From Butyricimonas faecihominis (GTDB lineage Bacteria; Bacteroidota; Bacteroidia; Bacteroidales; Marinifilaceae): 64,000 bases of DNA. The stretch spans positions 4,407,880 to 4,471,879 of the forward strand of contig NZ_AP028155.1 of the NCBI RefSeq assembly GCF_033096445.1, read 5' to 3'. This document shows, piece by piece, positions 8,530 to 16,803 of this stretch (the first letter of the stretch is position 1; every line of letters begins with the position of its first letter). The position numbers were made by a program, and so were the translations under genes. The notes under the pieces were generated by a model, which made no database searches, had not been told where the DNA came from, and worked only from the letters and a program-made list of their open reading frames with translations.

Positions 8530-10689
8530 TTATTCATCCTCTTCCTTCTCCTCTTGGTAAGCTTTCAACAACTCGTCTTGAACTTCGGCCGGTACTTTTT
8601 CATATCCGGAGAAATTCATGGTGAAAGAGGCTCGTCCTCCCGTGATGGAACTCAATGCCGTGGAGTAGCGTTGCATCTCTTTCAACGGTACTTTAGCCAT
8701 CAATTTCTGGAATCCGGAATCTGCTTCCATACCCATGATGATTGCTCTACGGGTTTGCAGGTCACCCATGACGTCACCCATGTATTCATCCGGAACGAGA
8801 ACTTCCACGTCATAGATCGGCTCCAAAATCTTCGGGGATGCTTGTTTGAACGCCGTACTGAAAGCGTGACGTCCGGCAAGTTTGAACGAAATTTCGTTTG
8901 AATCCACGGGGTGCATTTTTCCGTCGTATACGCTGACACGTATATCCCGTGCGTATGACCCGGTAAGCGGTCCTTCTTCCATCTTTTCCATGATCCCTTT
9001 CAGGATAGCGGGCATGAAACGGGCGTCGATCACACCTCCCACGATACAGTTGTAGAATACCAGTTTCCCTCCCCACGGAAGTTCAACGACTTCGGTGTCT
9101 TTCACGGAAATCTTACTATCCACACCATTGATCTTGTACATGGTTGGGGCGGGCATTCCTTCCGTGTAGGGTTCGATCACGAGATGAACCTCACCGAATT
9201 GTCCGGCACCACCCGATTGTTTCTTGTGGCGATAGTCCGCGTAAGCGTATTTCGTGATGGTTTCACGGTACGGGATACGTGGCGGGTAAAATTCGATTTC
9301 CAGTTTATCGTTATGCTCTATACGCCATTTCATAGTGTTCAAGTGGAATTCTCCTTGGCCGGAAATGATCATTTGTTTCAACTCCTTGGAATATTCCACA
9401 AGGAAGGTCGGGTCTTCTTGGTGAATCCGTTGCAGGACTTCCGCCAGTTTTTCCTCGTCGCTAGTGTTCACGGCCTTGACAGCTGTTCTGAAACGAGGAT
9501 TCGGGTATTGAATCTTGCCGAACTTGTAATGAATGTCTTTCTCGTTCAAGGTATCGCCGTTATTCGTGTTTTTCAATTTCACGGTAGCCCCGATGTCTCC
9601 GGCCATCATTTCGGTCACTTTTGTCCGGTTCTTCCCGGCCACGGCATATAGTGTCGAGATACGCTCTTTTGCGTCATTGGTGGCATTGTACAAGTCGTCC
9701 CCCTCGTGGACAGTCCCGGATGCCACTTTGAAGTAGATCACTTCACCCAAGTGAGGTTCAACTGTCGTGTTGAATATGTATAAGGAAGTCGGGCCTTTCT
9801 CGTCATACGGAACTTCATCCCCGTCTTCCGTGATGGAAGGTGGCATGGAGCTGGCACTGGGAGCCACGTTGATCACGAACTCCATGAAACGGCGCACGCA
9901 CATATCTTTTTCTGCCGACACGCAGAAAACGGGGAACATATCCCGTGCGATAAGTCCTTTGCGGATTCCGGCACGCATTTCATCTTCCGTGAGACTACCT
10001 TTGTCAAAGAACAATTCCATCAATCCCTCGTCGTTTTCGGCGGCCGCCTCGATCAGTGCGTTATGTAATTCGTTAGCTTTTTCTTCTTCTTCCTTGGGAA
10101 TGGGGAGTACGTCGGGTTTACCACCTTCCGGTTTCCATTGATACATCTCCATTTTCAAGACGTCTATGACGCGGTTAAAGCCGATTCCCGGGTTCACCGG
10201 GTATTGAACTAGCACGACTTTCGAGCCGAAAGCTGCCTTGGCCTGTTCCACCGCGTGATCAAAGTTTGCTTTCTCGTGATCAACCTGATTTATAACGAAA
10301 ATGAGCGGTTTGTTTAGTCTTTTGGCATGGCGGCTGATGATTTCGGTACCGACTTCAATACCTCTGACGGCGTTAATAACCATTACTCCGGTATCAACAA
10401 CGTTCAGCGCAGAGATAACTCCTCCGACGAAATCGTCTGCTCCCGGCGTGTCAATGAAATTGAGCTTATGCTCCTTCCATTCTGTATACAATACAGCCGG
10501 GAATACTGATGATCCGTATTCCTGTTCTACCGGACGGTAGTCGGATGAAGTGTTTTTTGCACTAATGCTACCCCTGCGCGGGATGACCCCGCCCTCATAC
10601 ATCATAGCTTCCGCTAACGTGGTTTTGCCGGACCCGGCACTACCCACGAGCGCGATGTTTTTAATTTCGTTAGGTTTATAGGTTTTCAT
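8530..10689 (-). CDS. fusA2: Elongation factor G paralogue EF-G2
   Basis: A 719-residue EF-G homologue with all five EF-G domains; the later region includes HKKQSGGAGQFGEVHL and GRHAFSTAFK. It resembles the second EF-G of Bacteroides species, which promotes ribosomal translocation without GTP hydrolysis during starvation (established for B. thetaiotaomicron). The P-loop GSAGSGKT (16-23) is intact. The switch II motif, normally DTPGHVDF, reads DTPGADDF (80-87), losing the catalytic His. The NKxD base-specificity motif is NQVD (134-137). The RGIT of switch I is replaced by YGSS (58-61). These changes fit a GTPase-deficient factor. It is a single-gene unit, divergent from the zinc peptidase gene. 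An essential housekeeping EF-G must exist elsewhere. Confidence 0.88.
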   Translation of the reverse strand: MKTYKPNEIKNIALVGSAGSGKTTLAEAMMYEGGVIPRRGSISAKNTSSDYRPVEQEYGSSVFPAVLYTEWKEHKLNFIDTPGADDFVGGVISALNVVDTGVMVINAVRGIEVGTEIISRHAKRLNKPLIFVINQVDHEKANFDHAVEQAKAAFGSKVVLVQYPVNPGIGFNRVIDVLKMEMYQWKPEGGKPDVLPIPKEEEEKANELHNALIEAAAENDEGLMELFFDKGSLTEDEMRAGIRKGLIARDMFPVFCVSAEKDMCVRRFMEFVINVAPSASSMPPSITEDGDEVPYDEKGPTSLYIFNTTVEPHLGEVIYFKVASGTVHEGDDLYNATNDAKERISTLYAVAGKNRTKVTEMMAGDIGATVKLKNTNNGDTLNEKDIHYKFGKIQYPNPRFRTAVKAVNTSDEEKLAEVLQRIHQEDPTFLVEYSKELKQMIISGQGEFHLNTMKWRIEHNDKLEIEFYPPRIPYRETITKYAYADYRHKKQSGGAGQFGEVHLVIEPYTEGMPAPTMYKINGVDSKISVKDTEVVELPWGGKLVFYNCIVGGVIDARFMPAILKGIMEKMEEGPLTGSYARDIRVSVYDGKMHPVDSNEISFKLAGRHAFSTAFKQASPKILEPIYDVEVLVPDEYMGDVMGDLQTRRAIIMGMEADSGFQKLMAKVPLKEMQRYSTALSSITGGRASFTMNFSGYEKVPAEVQDELLKAYQEEKEEDE

Positions 10690-10873
10690 TATAATACGGT
10701 TTAGATTAATATTGTAAACGTATATAACTCTTCGAATAATTCGAGGGTTACAAATTAGTGAAGATTTTCTAAAAAAACAATAGAGAATGTCATTCTTGAC
10801 GAAAATAAATGCAGAAAGCCCGTGTTAGTATTTTTTATATATCGAGCCCTAGGGCGATGGCGTACTTTTTGTA

Positions 10874-10881
10874 TATCTTTG
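10874..10881 (+). promoter_or_regulatory. -7 promoter box for zinc peptidase gene
   Basis: TATCTTTG matches TAnnTTTG, 25 bp upstream of the ATG at 10907. A 10-bp palindrome GCCCTAGGGC (10846-10855) lies just upstream, near where a -33 element would be, and might be a regulator site. Confidence 0.5.
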
Positions 10882-10906
10882 AGAAGAATTTTAATTATAA
10901 TATTTT

Positions 10907-11596
10907 ATGGCAGGATTACCTTTAATTTGGATTATATTTATCGGGTTTACTTTGTTGAGCTGGCTGGTGAGCCATCAATTACAAAGTCGTTTTAAGAAAT
11001 ACTCTAAGATACCTACCGCTAACGGGATGACGGGGCGTGACGTGGTGGAAAAAATGTTGCGGGATAACGGGGTGCAGGGCGTGAAAATCGGTAGCGTGGA
11101 AGGACAATTAACGGATCACTACAACCCCACGAACAAGACTATTAATTTAAGTCACGAAGTATATTATGGTGCCAACGTGGCAGCCGCCGCTGTCGCTGCC
11201 CATGAATGTGGACACGCTTTACAGCATGCTCAAGCGTATAGTATGTTGCAATTACGTTCGGCTCTGGTTCCGGTGGTGAGTTTCGCGTCACATTGGGTGC
11301 AATGGATTTTGTTGGCAGGGATCCTGTTATTACAGCAATTTCCACAATTGATGCTGATTGGGATTTGTTTGTTTGCTTTGATGACTTTGTTCAGTATTGT
11401 CACTCTGCCCGTGGAGATTGATGCCAGTCACCGGGCTTTGGCTTGGTTGCGTAACTCCGGTATCACGACTTACGAATCGCAGGAGAGTGCTAAGGATGCT
11501 TTGAAATGGGCTGCTTATACTTACGTGATTGCCGCTCTTTCTTCTTTGGCTACCTTATTATACTATATCATGATTTATTTGGGAAGAAGAGATTAA
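10907..11596 (+). CDS. Membrane zinc metallopeptidase (YugP/Zn_peptidase_2 family)
   Basis: A 229-residue integral membrane protein of the putative neutral zinc metallopeptidase family (YugP type). An N-terminal membrane segment (PLIWIIFIGFTLLSWLV) precedes the HExxH-type site, here HECGH (in AAHECGHALQHA, about residues 99-110). Two further hydrophobic segments follow. The family motif EIDASHRALAWL supplies the likely third metal ligand region. Length agrees with the family. Its substrate in bacteria is not established. It is transcribed alone, divergent from EF-G2, with a plausible promoter at 10874. Confidence 0.88.
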   Translation: MAGLPLIWIIFIGFTLLSWLVSHQLQSRFKKYSKIPTANGMTGRDVVEKMLRDNGVQGVKIGSVEGQLTDHYNPTNKTINLSHEVYYGANVAAAAVAAHECGHALQHAQAYSMLQLRSALVPVVSFASHWVQWILLAGILLLQQFPQLMLIGICLFALMTLFSIVTLPVEIDASHRALAWLRNSGITTYESQESAKDALKWAAYTYVIAALSSLATLLYYIMIYLGRRD

Positions 11597-12042
11597 GTTT
11601 CCGACGTGTTTTAGAAGAAGATTTTTAGGAATAATTCATTGGAAAGGGGTGGGAACACTCCTTTTTTCGTTGTGTGCGGGATGATGTTGCGTTTTGTTGG
11701 GAGGGGGAGAGGGTTTTACTTGGGCTTTAAAGGGGTATATCAAGGGTTGGGCATGGGAATGGTTTGGCTGTTGAGTGATTATTGGGTGACTGTTAGGCGC
11801 CATCGCCCGATTGTCGCCCGATTATCGCCCGATCATTGCCGCCATTTTAACAGGATATAAGGAAAAATAACATACACCGGATTCCGGTTTGGTAAAGCAA
11901 TCATGAAGTAACAGGGAGGTAATCAAGATTCTTACCTCTAGTTCAACCCGGTTGGATGGGGGACTTTAGGGATATTTGTCGGATCGAGGTGATCGCTTTG
12001 AATATATTTTATTGTTAGGACGTGTAAGTCGAAGTTTTTGTG
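11597..12042. other. Intergenic region without a convincing gene
   Basis: About 450 bp separate the zinc peptidase from the Rpn-type nuclease. A 73-codon open frame (11639-11860) has no family resemblance and runs through a repeat, so I do not call it. Apart from the 11-bp repeat at 11801-11844, I see nothing with clear function. Confidence 0.6.
11801..11844. repeat. 11-bp direct repeats (nnTCGCCCGAT)
   Basis: Three exact-phase copies, CATCGCCCGAT, TGTCGCCCGAT and TATCGCCCGAT, lie head to tail, followed by a degenerate fourth (CATTGCCGCCA). The 11-bp period is close to one DNA helical turn, so a protein binding each unit would sit on one face of the helix. It lies about 230 bp upstream of the nuclease gene. 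Confidence 0.7.
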
Positions 12043-12050
12043 TACATTTG
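12043..12050 (+). promoter_or_regulatory. -7 promoter box for the Rpn-type gene
   Basis: TACATTTG matches TAnnTTTG, 25 bp upstream of the ATG at 12076. It implies that an in-frame GTG further upstream (12040) is not the start. Confidence 0.5.
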
Positions 12051-12075
12051 TAGATGTATAACAATAAGTTGCATC

Positions 12076-13056
12076 ATGGGAAAATCTAATTTAGTTCGTT
12101 TTGATTGGGCTGCAAAACGTTTATTGCGTAACAAGTCTAATTTCGTGGTATTAGAGGGGTTTTTGTCCGTGCTTTTAGAGGATGAGATTCACATTGAACG
12201 GATATTGGAGAGTGAAGGCAACCAACAGAAGTTTGATGATAAATTTAACCGGGTTGACATGCTTGCTGAAAATTCGAAAGGCGAGTTGGTTATTATAGAG
12301 GTCCAAAATAACCGGGAACTGGATTATTTCCACCGGATGTTGTACGGGACTTCCAAGGCGATCACGGAATATATAAATCAAGGGGATCCCTATGCTAAGG
12401 TGAAGAAGGTGTATTCTGTTAATATTGTTTATTTTGATTTGGGGCAGGGAGATGATTACGTGTATCACGGGTACACGGAGTTCCGGGGAATTCATACAAA
12501 AGATGTATTGCGATTATCCGTTCAACAACAAGAACAGTTTGTTTGTCATGATGCCGGAGATTTATTCCCGGAGTATTACGTGTTACGCGTGGACGAGTTT
12601 GATAAGTTAGCCAAAACTCCTTTGGATGAATGGATTTTGTTTTTGAAGACAGGAGAGATTGCGGAGAATGTTACCGCCAGTGGTTTGCGGGAGGCAAGGG
12701 AACGTTTGCGGGTAGATAAGTTGAGTGATGCGGAACAGAAAGAATACGAGCGCCACATGGAAGCATTACGTTATCAGCGTAGTGTTATTCAAACAGGATG
12801 GATTGAGGGAAAAGCTGAAGGAAAAGCCGAAGGGATAAAAGAGGGGAAGGCCGAAGGACGGGCTGAGGGAATAGCCGAGGGAATAAAAGAGGGGAAGGCA
12901 GAGGGGATAAAAGAAGGAAAAATAGAAGGTATGAAGGAAGGGGAGAGGAAAGGTAAATTAGAGGTTGCCCGTTCTTTGAAACAGATGGGATTATCTGTTG
13001 AGAGTATTGCTGTTGCCACCGGATTGTCTATTGATGATATTGAATATCTGGAATAG
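12076..13056 (+). CDS. Rpn family PD-(D/E)XK nuclease / putative transposase-like protein
   Basis: A 326-residue protein of the Rpn (recombination-promoting nuclease, formerly transposase_31 / PDDEXK_2) family. The N-terminal 30 residues (VRFDWAAKRLLRNKSNFVVL) and the block DDKFNRVDMLAENSKGELV-IIEVQ, with the Asp and ExQ active-site residues, match the family's nuclease core. The C-terminal 70 residues contain about 13 tandem four-residue units (KAEG, IKEG, KIEG and variants), which these proteins often carry. The start at 12076 fits the promoter at 12043. It stands alone, with its own promoter and terminator, and no terminal inverted repeats were seen, so it is not part of a recognisable mobile element here. 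RecA-independent recombination or defence roles reported for relatives are not demonstrated here. Confidence 0.82.
   Translation: MGKSNLVRFDWAAKRLLRNKSNFVVLEGFLSVLLEDEIHIERILESEGNQQKFDDKFNRVDMLAENSKGELVIIEVQNNRELDYFHRMLYGTSKAITEYINQGDPYAKVKKVYSVNIVYFDLGQGDDYVYHGYTEFRGIHTKDVLRLSVQQQEQFVCHDAGDLFPEYYVLRVDEFDKLAKTPLDEWILFLKTGEIAENVTASGLREARERLRVDKLSDAEQKEYERHMEALRYQRSVIQTGWIEGKAEGKAEGIKEGKAEGRAEGIAEGIKEGKAEGIKEGKIEGMKEGERKGKLEVARSLKQMGLSVESIAVATGLSIDDIEYLE
12800..12956 (+). repeat. In-frame 12-bp repeats encoding (K/I)(A/K)EG units
   Basis: The coding strand shows repeated 12-bp units based on GGAAAAGCCGAA and GGGATAAAAGAG, encoding KAEG/IKEG tetrapeptides. Unit number could change by slippage without breaking the reading frame. 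Confidence 0.75.
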
Positions 13057-13093
13057 CAAAAGATACTGGAATAGATTTTATTCTATAATATTT

Positions 13094-13152
13094 AAAGAGG
13101 AAAGGTTTACCTGCAGATGGTTTGTTTTGCGAGTAAGCCTTTCCTCTTTTTA
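13094..13152. terminator. Bidirectional terminator between Rpn-type gene and metK
   Basis: AAAGAGGAAAGG pairs with CCTTTCCTCTTT across a loop of about 30 nt containing a further short TTAC/GTAA pairing, and T-rich tails follow. It lies between two convergent genes. Confidence 0.75.
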
Positions 13153-13172
13153 TGTTTCTATAACATTGAGGT

Positions 13173-14459
13173 TTATTTAAACGCCTCTTTGATTTTCTCG
13201 ATATAGTCCAGCTTTTCCCACGTGAAGAGTTCTACTTCTTTTTCGATGGTTGGCCAGTAATTCGAGGAGAATACTTTTTTCACGATTCTAGGAGTACGTC
13301 CCATGTGGCCGTAACTTGCCGTTTCCTGATAAATCGGGTTACGGAGTTTCAGGCGTTCCTCGATGGCTTTCGGGCGTAGGTCAAAGATTGAAGTGATTTT
13401 TTCGGCAATGGCGGCATCACTCAAGTTCACCTTGGCCGTTCCGTAAGTGTTCACGAAAACTCCAACGGGGCGGGCAATTCCGATGGCGTATGAAATCTGT
13501 ATCAATATTTCGTCAGCAATCCCGGCTGCGACCATGTTTTTAGCGATATGGCGTGCGGCGTAAGCGGCAGAACGGTCCACTTTAGACGGATCTTTTCCGG
13601 AAAAAGCGCCTCCCCCGTGGGCTCCCTTGCCCCCGTAGGTGTCAACGATAATTTTTCTTCCGGTTAATCCCGTGTCCCCGTGAGGACCACCGATCACGAA
13701 TTTTCCGGTAGGGTTCACGTGAAGAATCAAATCTTCATCGAAAAGGGCCTGTACCCGTTCCGGCAATTGGCGTTTCACTCTCGGTAACAAAATATTAATG
13801 ATGTCCCAGCGTATTTGATCCACCATTTGAGCGTCAGCTTCCAATTGTGCTTCCGGAGTGGAGGCCGTGGCTTTGACAAACTCGTCATGTTGGGTGGAGA
13901 TCACGATGGTATGAATCCGGGCAGGTTTATTGTCGTCCCCATATTCGATGGTTACCTGTGATTTGGAGTCCGGACGCAAATAAGTCATTTCCTGACCTTC
14001 TTTGCGGATTTGTGCCAGTTCGTACAATAATAAATGTGATAGCTCGAGAGATAACGGCATGTAATTGTCCGTTTCGTTACAAGCGTAACCGAACATCATA
14101 CCTTGATCTCCGGCTCCTTGTTCCATGGGGTCTTCCCGAACAACGCCGCGGTTGATGTCGGGGGATTGTTCGTGAATGGCACTCAGGACGCCACAGCTAT
14201 TCCCGTCGAACATGTATTCGCTTTTCGTGTAACCGATACGGTTGATCACTTCCCGTGCGATACGTTGTACGTCTACATACGCTTCAGTTTTGATTTCCCC
14301 AGCAACAATGGTTTGCCCGGTAGTTACCAATGTCTCGCAAGCCACTTTGGCATCCGGGTCAAAGGCGATGATTTTGTCAAGTACAGCATCGGAAATCTGG
14401 TCAGCCACTTTGTCGGGGTGACCTTCCGATACAGATTCAGATGTAAATAAATATCCCAT
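13173..14459 (-). CDS. metK: S-adenosylmethionine synthase
   Basis: MetK makes S-adenosylmethionine from methionine and ATP in the cytoplasm. The 428-residue protein begins [20 protein letters not shown], the ATP-binding signature. It carries [12 protein letters not shown] (about residues 117-128) and the Gly-rich loop [19 protein letters not shown]. Length matches Bacteroidetes MetK, which carries a longer insertion than the 384-residue E. coli enzyme. The gene is monocistronic. Its leader starts with a SAM-II-like riboswitch about 170 nt upstream, so feedback by its product is expected. The family call is certain. Confidence 0.97.
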   Translation of the reverse strand: MGYLFTSESVSEGHPDKVADQISDAVLDKIIAFDPDAKVACETLVTTGQTIVAGEIKTEAYVDVQRIAREVINRIGYTKSEYMFDGNSCGVLSAIHEQSPDINRGVVREDPMEQGAGDQGMMFGYACNETDNYMPLSLELSHLLLYELAQIRKEGQEMTYLRPDSKSQVTIEYGDDNKPARIHTIVISTQHDEFVKATASTPEAQLEADAQMVDQIRWDIINILLPRVKRQLPERVQALFDEDLILHVNPTGKFVIGGPHGDTGLTGRKIIVDTYGGKGAHGGGAFSGKDPSKVDRSAAYAARHIAKNMVAAGIADEILIQISYAIGIARPVGVFVNTYGTAKVNLSDAAIAEKITSIFDLRPKAIEERLKLRNPIYQETASYGHMGRTPRIVKKVFSSNYWPTIEKEVELFTWEKLDYIEKIKEAFK

Positions 14460-14470
14460 AATTCATTTTA

Positions 14471-14522
14471 GATTTAGTGATTCAGTGATTTGGTGATTTA
14501 ATGATTTGATGATTTAATGATG
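14471..14522. repeat. Six 8-bp tandem repeats in the metK leader
   Basis: GATTTAGT, GATTCAGT, GATTTGGT, GATTTAAT, GATTTGAT and GATTTAAT follow each other exactly in phase, then GATG. The array occupies the metK untranslated leader directly before the start codon. Related AATCATTTAAT sequence at 14547-14560 could pair with it in the RNA. Confidence 0.8.
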
Positions 14523-14627
14523 TTGTAACAAACGAATCACTTAATCGAAAATCATTTAATCTCTCAATCTCTTTATCGTAAATTAAACTATAGGAAAGTA
14601 CATGGATGGTTGAATTCAGAATTAAAT

Positions 14628-14684
14628 ATGCATTTTAGCGCTTTTTTTCCGTGGTTGCAATCAGCCAAATCTTTCCACTTTTTC
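14628..14684 (-). ncRNA. SAM-II-like riboswitch upstream of metK
   Basis: On the minus strand a stem GTGG/CCAC encloses the loop AAAGATTTGGCTGATTGCAA and is followed by an A-rich joiner and GCGCTAAAATGC. This order (P1 stem, GATTTg..gATTGCAA loop, then GCTAAAA for the pseudoknot) is the layout of the SAM-II (SAM-alpha) riboswitch, known from Alphaproteobacteria and some Bacteroidetes ahead of methionine and SAM genes. It begins a few nucleotides after the predicted transcription start and precedes metK, which fits. Unusually, it lies about 170 nt from the start codon rather than next to it. No covariance search was possible. Confidence 0.72.
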
Positions 14685-14690
14685 GAGGGG

Positions 14691-14698
14691 CAAAGATA
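14691..14698 (-). promoter_or_regulatory. -7 promoter box for metK leader
   Basis: The minus strand reads TATCTTTG (TAnnTTTG). It places the transcription start just before the riboswitch, so the full aptamer would be transcribed. Confidence 0.6.
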
Positions 14699-14741
14699 GA
14701 TTTTTATTAGATAGGAATGAAACTTTCTTTCGTAAAATGAG

Positions 14742-14749
14742 TATTTTTG
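14742..14749 (+). promoter_or_regulatory. -7 promoter box for CDF transporter
   Basis: TATTTTTG matches TAnnTTTG, 18 bp upstream of the ATG at 14768. It implies a short leader and excludes the in-frame start at 14747. Confidence 0.55.
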
Positions 14750-14767
14750 TTATTAAAGAATGTAATT

Positions 14768-15673
14768 ATGGGACACGACCATTCACATACCGGGCATCAA
14801 CACGCTCATGAAGAGAGTACAAAGAATTTGGGTATCGCTTTTTTCCTGAATCTGGGATTTGCCGTTATCGAGATTGTCGGGGGAATATGGACCAATTCGG
14901 TGGCTATTATTTCCGATGCGGTACATGATTTCGGGGATGCTTTTTCTATCGGGGTTTCTTATTTTCTGGAACGTTATTCGAGAAAGAAGAGGACCGTGAC
15001 ATTTACTTACGGGTATAAACGATTTTCGACGCTGGGGGCGTTAATCAATTCGATCGTGTTGCTGGTAGGGTCGATCTTCGTGTTCATGGAGACGATTCCC
15101 CGTTTATTTCATCCCGCAGAGGTGAATTACTCCGGGATGATGTGGTTGGCGGTGGCGGGACTTGTCGTGAACGGGTTCGCTGCCTTGCGGTTGATGAAAG
15201 GAAATTCGATCAGCCAGCGGGCCGTGATGTTGCATTTGCTGGAGGACGTGCTGGGATGGGTGGCCGTGTTGATCGGTAGCGTGATTATTCGTTACACGGG
15301 ATGGTATTTTATAGATCCGCTACTTTCGGTTTGTATCGGGGTGTTTATTCTGACGAACGTGTGTCGGAATTTGTACACAATTTTCAGAATCCTTTTGCAA
15401 GCTACACCAGAGCATATGCCGGAGGATAAGATAAAGGCCATTTTACTGGAGGTGCCGAACGTGAAGAACGTGCATGACCTGCACGTGTGGACGCTGGACG
15501 GGGAAAGGAATATCGCTTCGGCTCACCTGATTGTGGCAGATGATATTTCCCGGACGGATGCCATCCGGGTGAAACATGATGCCGTGGATCGGTTGAAGGA
15601 GGCGGGCATAGATCACCTGACCGTGGAAATCGAGTTCGAAGGGGAGGGATGTTATAGTTGTCCCGTGGAATGA
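14768..15673 (+). CDS. Cation diffusion facilitator (CzcD/ZitB-type) metal efflux transporter
   Basis: A 301-residue CDF antiporter that should export Zn(II) or similar divalent cations across the inner membrane in exchange for protons. The N-terminus is His-rich (MGHDHSHTGHQHAHEE). Six transmembrane segments follow. The metal site residues are visible in SDAVHDFGDA (TM2) and HLLEDVLGW (TM5). The cytoplasmic C-terminal domain contains VHDLHVWTLDGERNIASAHL, typical of ZitB/CzcD relatives. The ATG at 14768 is chosen because it follows the promoter and begins with the His-rich tail. Its last 22 bp overlap the convergent Nudix gene. Zinc is the most likely ion but is not proved. Confidence 0.92.
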   Translation: MGHDHSHTGHQHAHEESTKNLGIAFFLNLGFAVIEIVGGIWTNSVAIISDAVHDFGDAFSIGVSYFLERYSRKKRTVTFTYGYKRFSTLGALINSIVLLVGSIFVFMETIPRLFHPAEVNYSGMMWLAVAGLVVNGFAALRLMKGNSISQRAVMLHLLEDVLGWVAVLIGSVIIRYTGWYFIDPLLSVCIGVFILTNVCRNLYTIFRILLQATPEHMPEDKIKAILLEVPNVKNVHDLHVWTLDGERNIASAHLIVADDISRTDAIRVKHDAVDRLKEAGIDHLTVEIEFEGEGCYSCPVE

Positions 15674-16599
15674 CGGGAGGCATCAATCCGTTCCGTGAAC
15701 TCGGAGATTTCGGGAAGGAAGTTCTCGTCGAGACGGGCGAATTCCTTGGCAAAGTTTAGGCCTTTTTCAAGTGCTTGTAATTTCTGAGAATGACGATTTG
15801 TTTTTTCGTAGACGGTAGCCAAGTTCCAGCAAGCGGCCAGAATGGATGGCGGCGTTTCGTACTCGTCGTCGTACGTGTCCTCGTAAGCGGAAACAGAGCG
15901 ACTGAACATCTGTTCCGCGGATTCCCAGTTGCCCCGGTCATAATGGTGTTGACCTAATCGAAACAAGTAGCTGGCTAGGGGTGTTACGAGGTAATCGTTA
16001 TGGCGAACCAGTTTAACGGATTGTTCGTAACTTTCCAGTCCTTCCAGTAAAATAGAATCGAGTGTTTCGGGAGTTGTCATGATCTCTTGCAGGTAGGGAT
16101 CGTCAATAGAAAGCCATTTGTAATCTAGGCTTTCGTTCAAGTCTATGTGTATACGTTTATTCCCGGTATACGCGAACACGAAACGAAAATCGTGATGATA
16201 GTGCTGATCTTCGTTTTTCTTCTCGTTACGTGGAATCGGGTGGGAATTGATCTCGACACAATAGGGCTTATTTTTAATGAGGTTGATGGGAATCAGTTGT
16301 TCGGCTGTCAGTCCGGTTTCTTCTTCCACTTCCCGTAATGAAGCTTCGAAGAGAGAATCATCGTCGAGGTCTACGTGGCCACCGGGAATATGCCATTTAT
16401 CAAGGGTCTTGTGATGTAGTAACAGGACTTCACGGGTGGGAATGTGGATGATCGTTCCGCTTGCCGTGATGTGTCCGGTGAAATTTTTACGGTCACACAA
16501 ATCTTCTTCGTCGAAGTTGTTGAATAGTTCGATGAACTTTTTACTTGCCCCGTTTTTCAGGTATTTCAAGTGTTTTTGTATTTCTAATTTCGTTACCAT
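15652..16599 (-). CDS. Nudix hydrolase with C-terminal helical extension
   Basis: A 315-residue protein. Residues about 45-175 form a Nudix domain whose box reads GHVDLDDDSLFEASLREVEE followed by ETGL. The core REVEEETG is intact, while the first Glu of the canonical GX5E is Asp. Nudix enzymes hydrolyse nucleoside diphosphates linked to another moiety; the substrate here is unknown. Residues about 190-315 are a helical, TPR-like extension (ASYLFRLGQHHYDRGNWESA and ACWNLATVYEKTNRHSQKLQ) that ordinary Nudix proteins lack. The gene converges on the CDF transporter with a 22-bp overlap at the 3' ends. Function beyond pyrophosphohydrolase chemistry cannot be inferred. Confidence 0.82.
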   Translation of the reverse strand: MVTKLEIQKHLKYLKNGASKKFIELFNNFDEEDLCDRKNFTGHITASGTIIHIPTREVLLLHHKTLDKWHIPGGHVDLDDDSLFEASLREVEEETGLTAEQLIPINLIKNKPYCVEINSHPIPRNEKKNEDQHYHHDFRFVFAYTGNKRIHIDLNESLDYKWLSIDDPYLQEIMTTPETLDSILLEGLESYEQSVKLVRHNDYLVTPLASYLFRLGQHHYDRGNWESAEQMFSRSVSAYEDTYDDEYETPPSILAACWNLATVYEKTNRHSQKLQALEKGLNFAKEFARLDENFLPEISEFTERIDASRHSTGQL

Positions 16600-16755
16600 A
16601 GTCGCTAAATCCCCTTTTTATGGTTGATTTGTAAAAATACACTTTTTTTATTTTCAAGTACTCGTTTGGGGAATGTAATTTTATAAAATAGAGTTTGTAA
16701 TGAAAATATTTTTCATTTTTAGTATGACTTACGTAAATATTTTAGAAAGTATTCG

Positions 16756-16763
16756 TATATTTG
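16756..16763 (+). promoter_or_regulatory. -7 promoter box for the ROK-nagB operon
   Basis: TATATTTG matches TAnnTTTG, 40 bp upstream of the ROK gene start. It lies in the 204-bp region divergent from the Nudix gene. Confidence 0.55.
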
Positions 16764-16803
16764 TGATGAAATAAACACGATTCTTTTTGAAAAACGGAGA
16801 GCT

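Noticed and set aside
8530-10689. Considered the housekeeping EF-G (fusA)
   Set aside because: Catalytic His and NKxD Lys are replaced, and there is no rpsL-rpsG-tuf context.
11639-11860. 73-codon open frame in the gap before the Rpn-type gene
   Set aside because: No family resemblance, Gly/Arg-rich low-complexity translation, no promoter, and it runs through the 11-bp repeat.
12789-13019. Minus-strand frame with Pro/Ser/Phe repeats
   Set aside because: It is the complement of the KAEG repeat tail of the Rpn-type gene, so its repeats are a by-product.
14471-14522. Tandem 8-bp repeat considered as a CRISPR array
   Set aside because: The units are directly joined with no spacers, and no cas gene is present.
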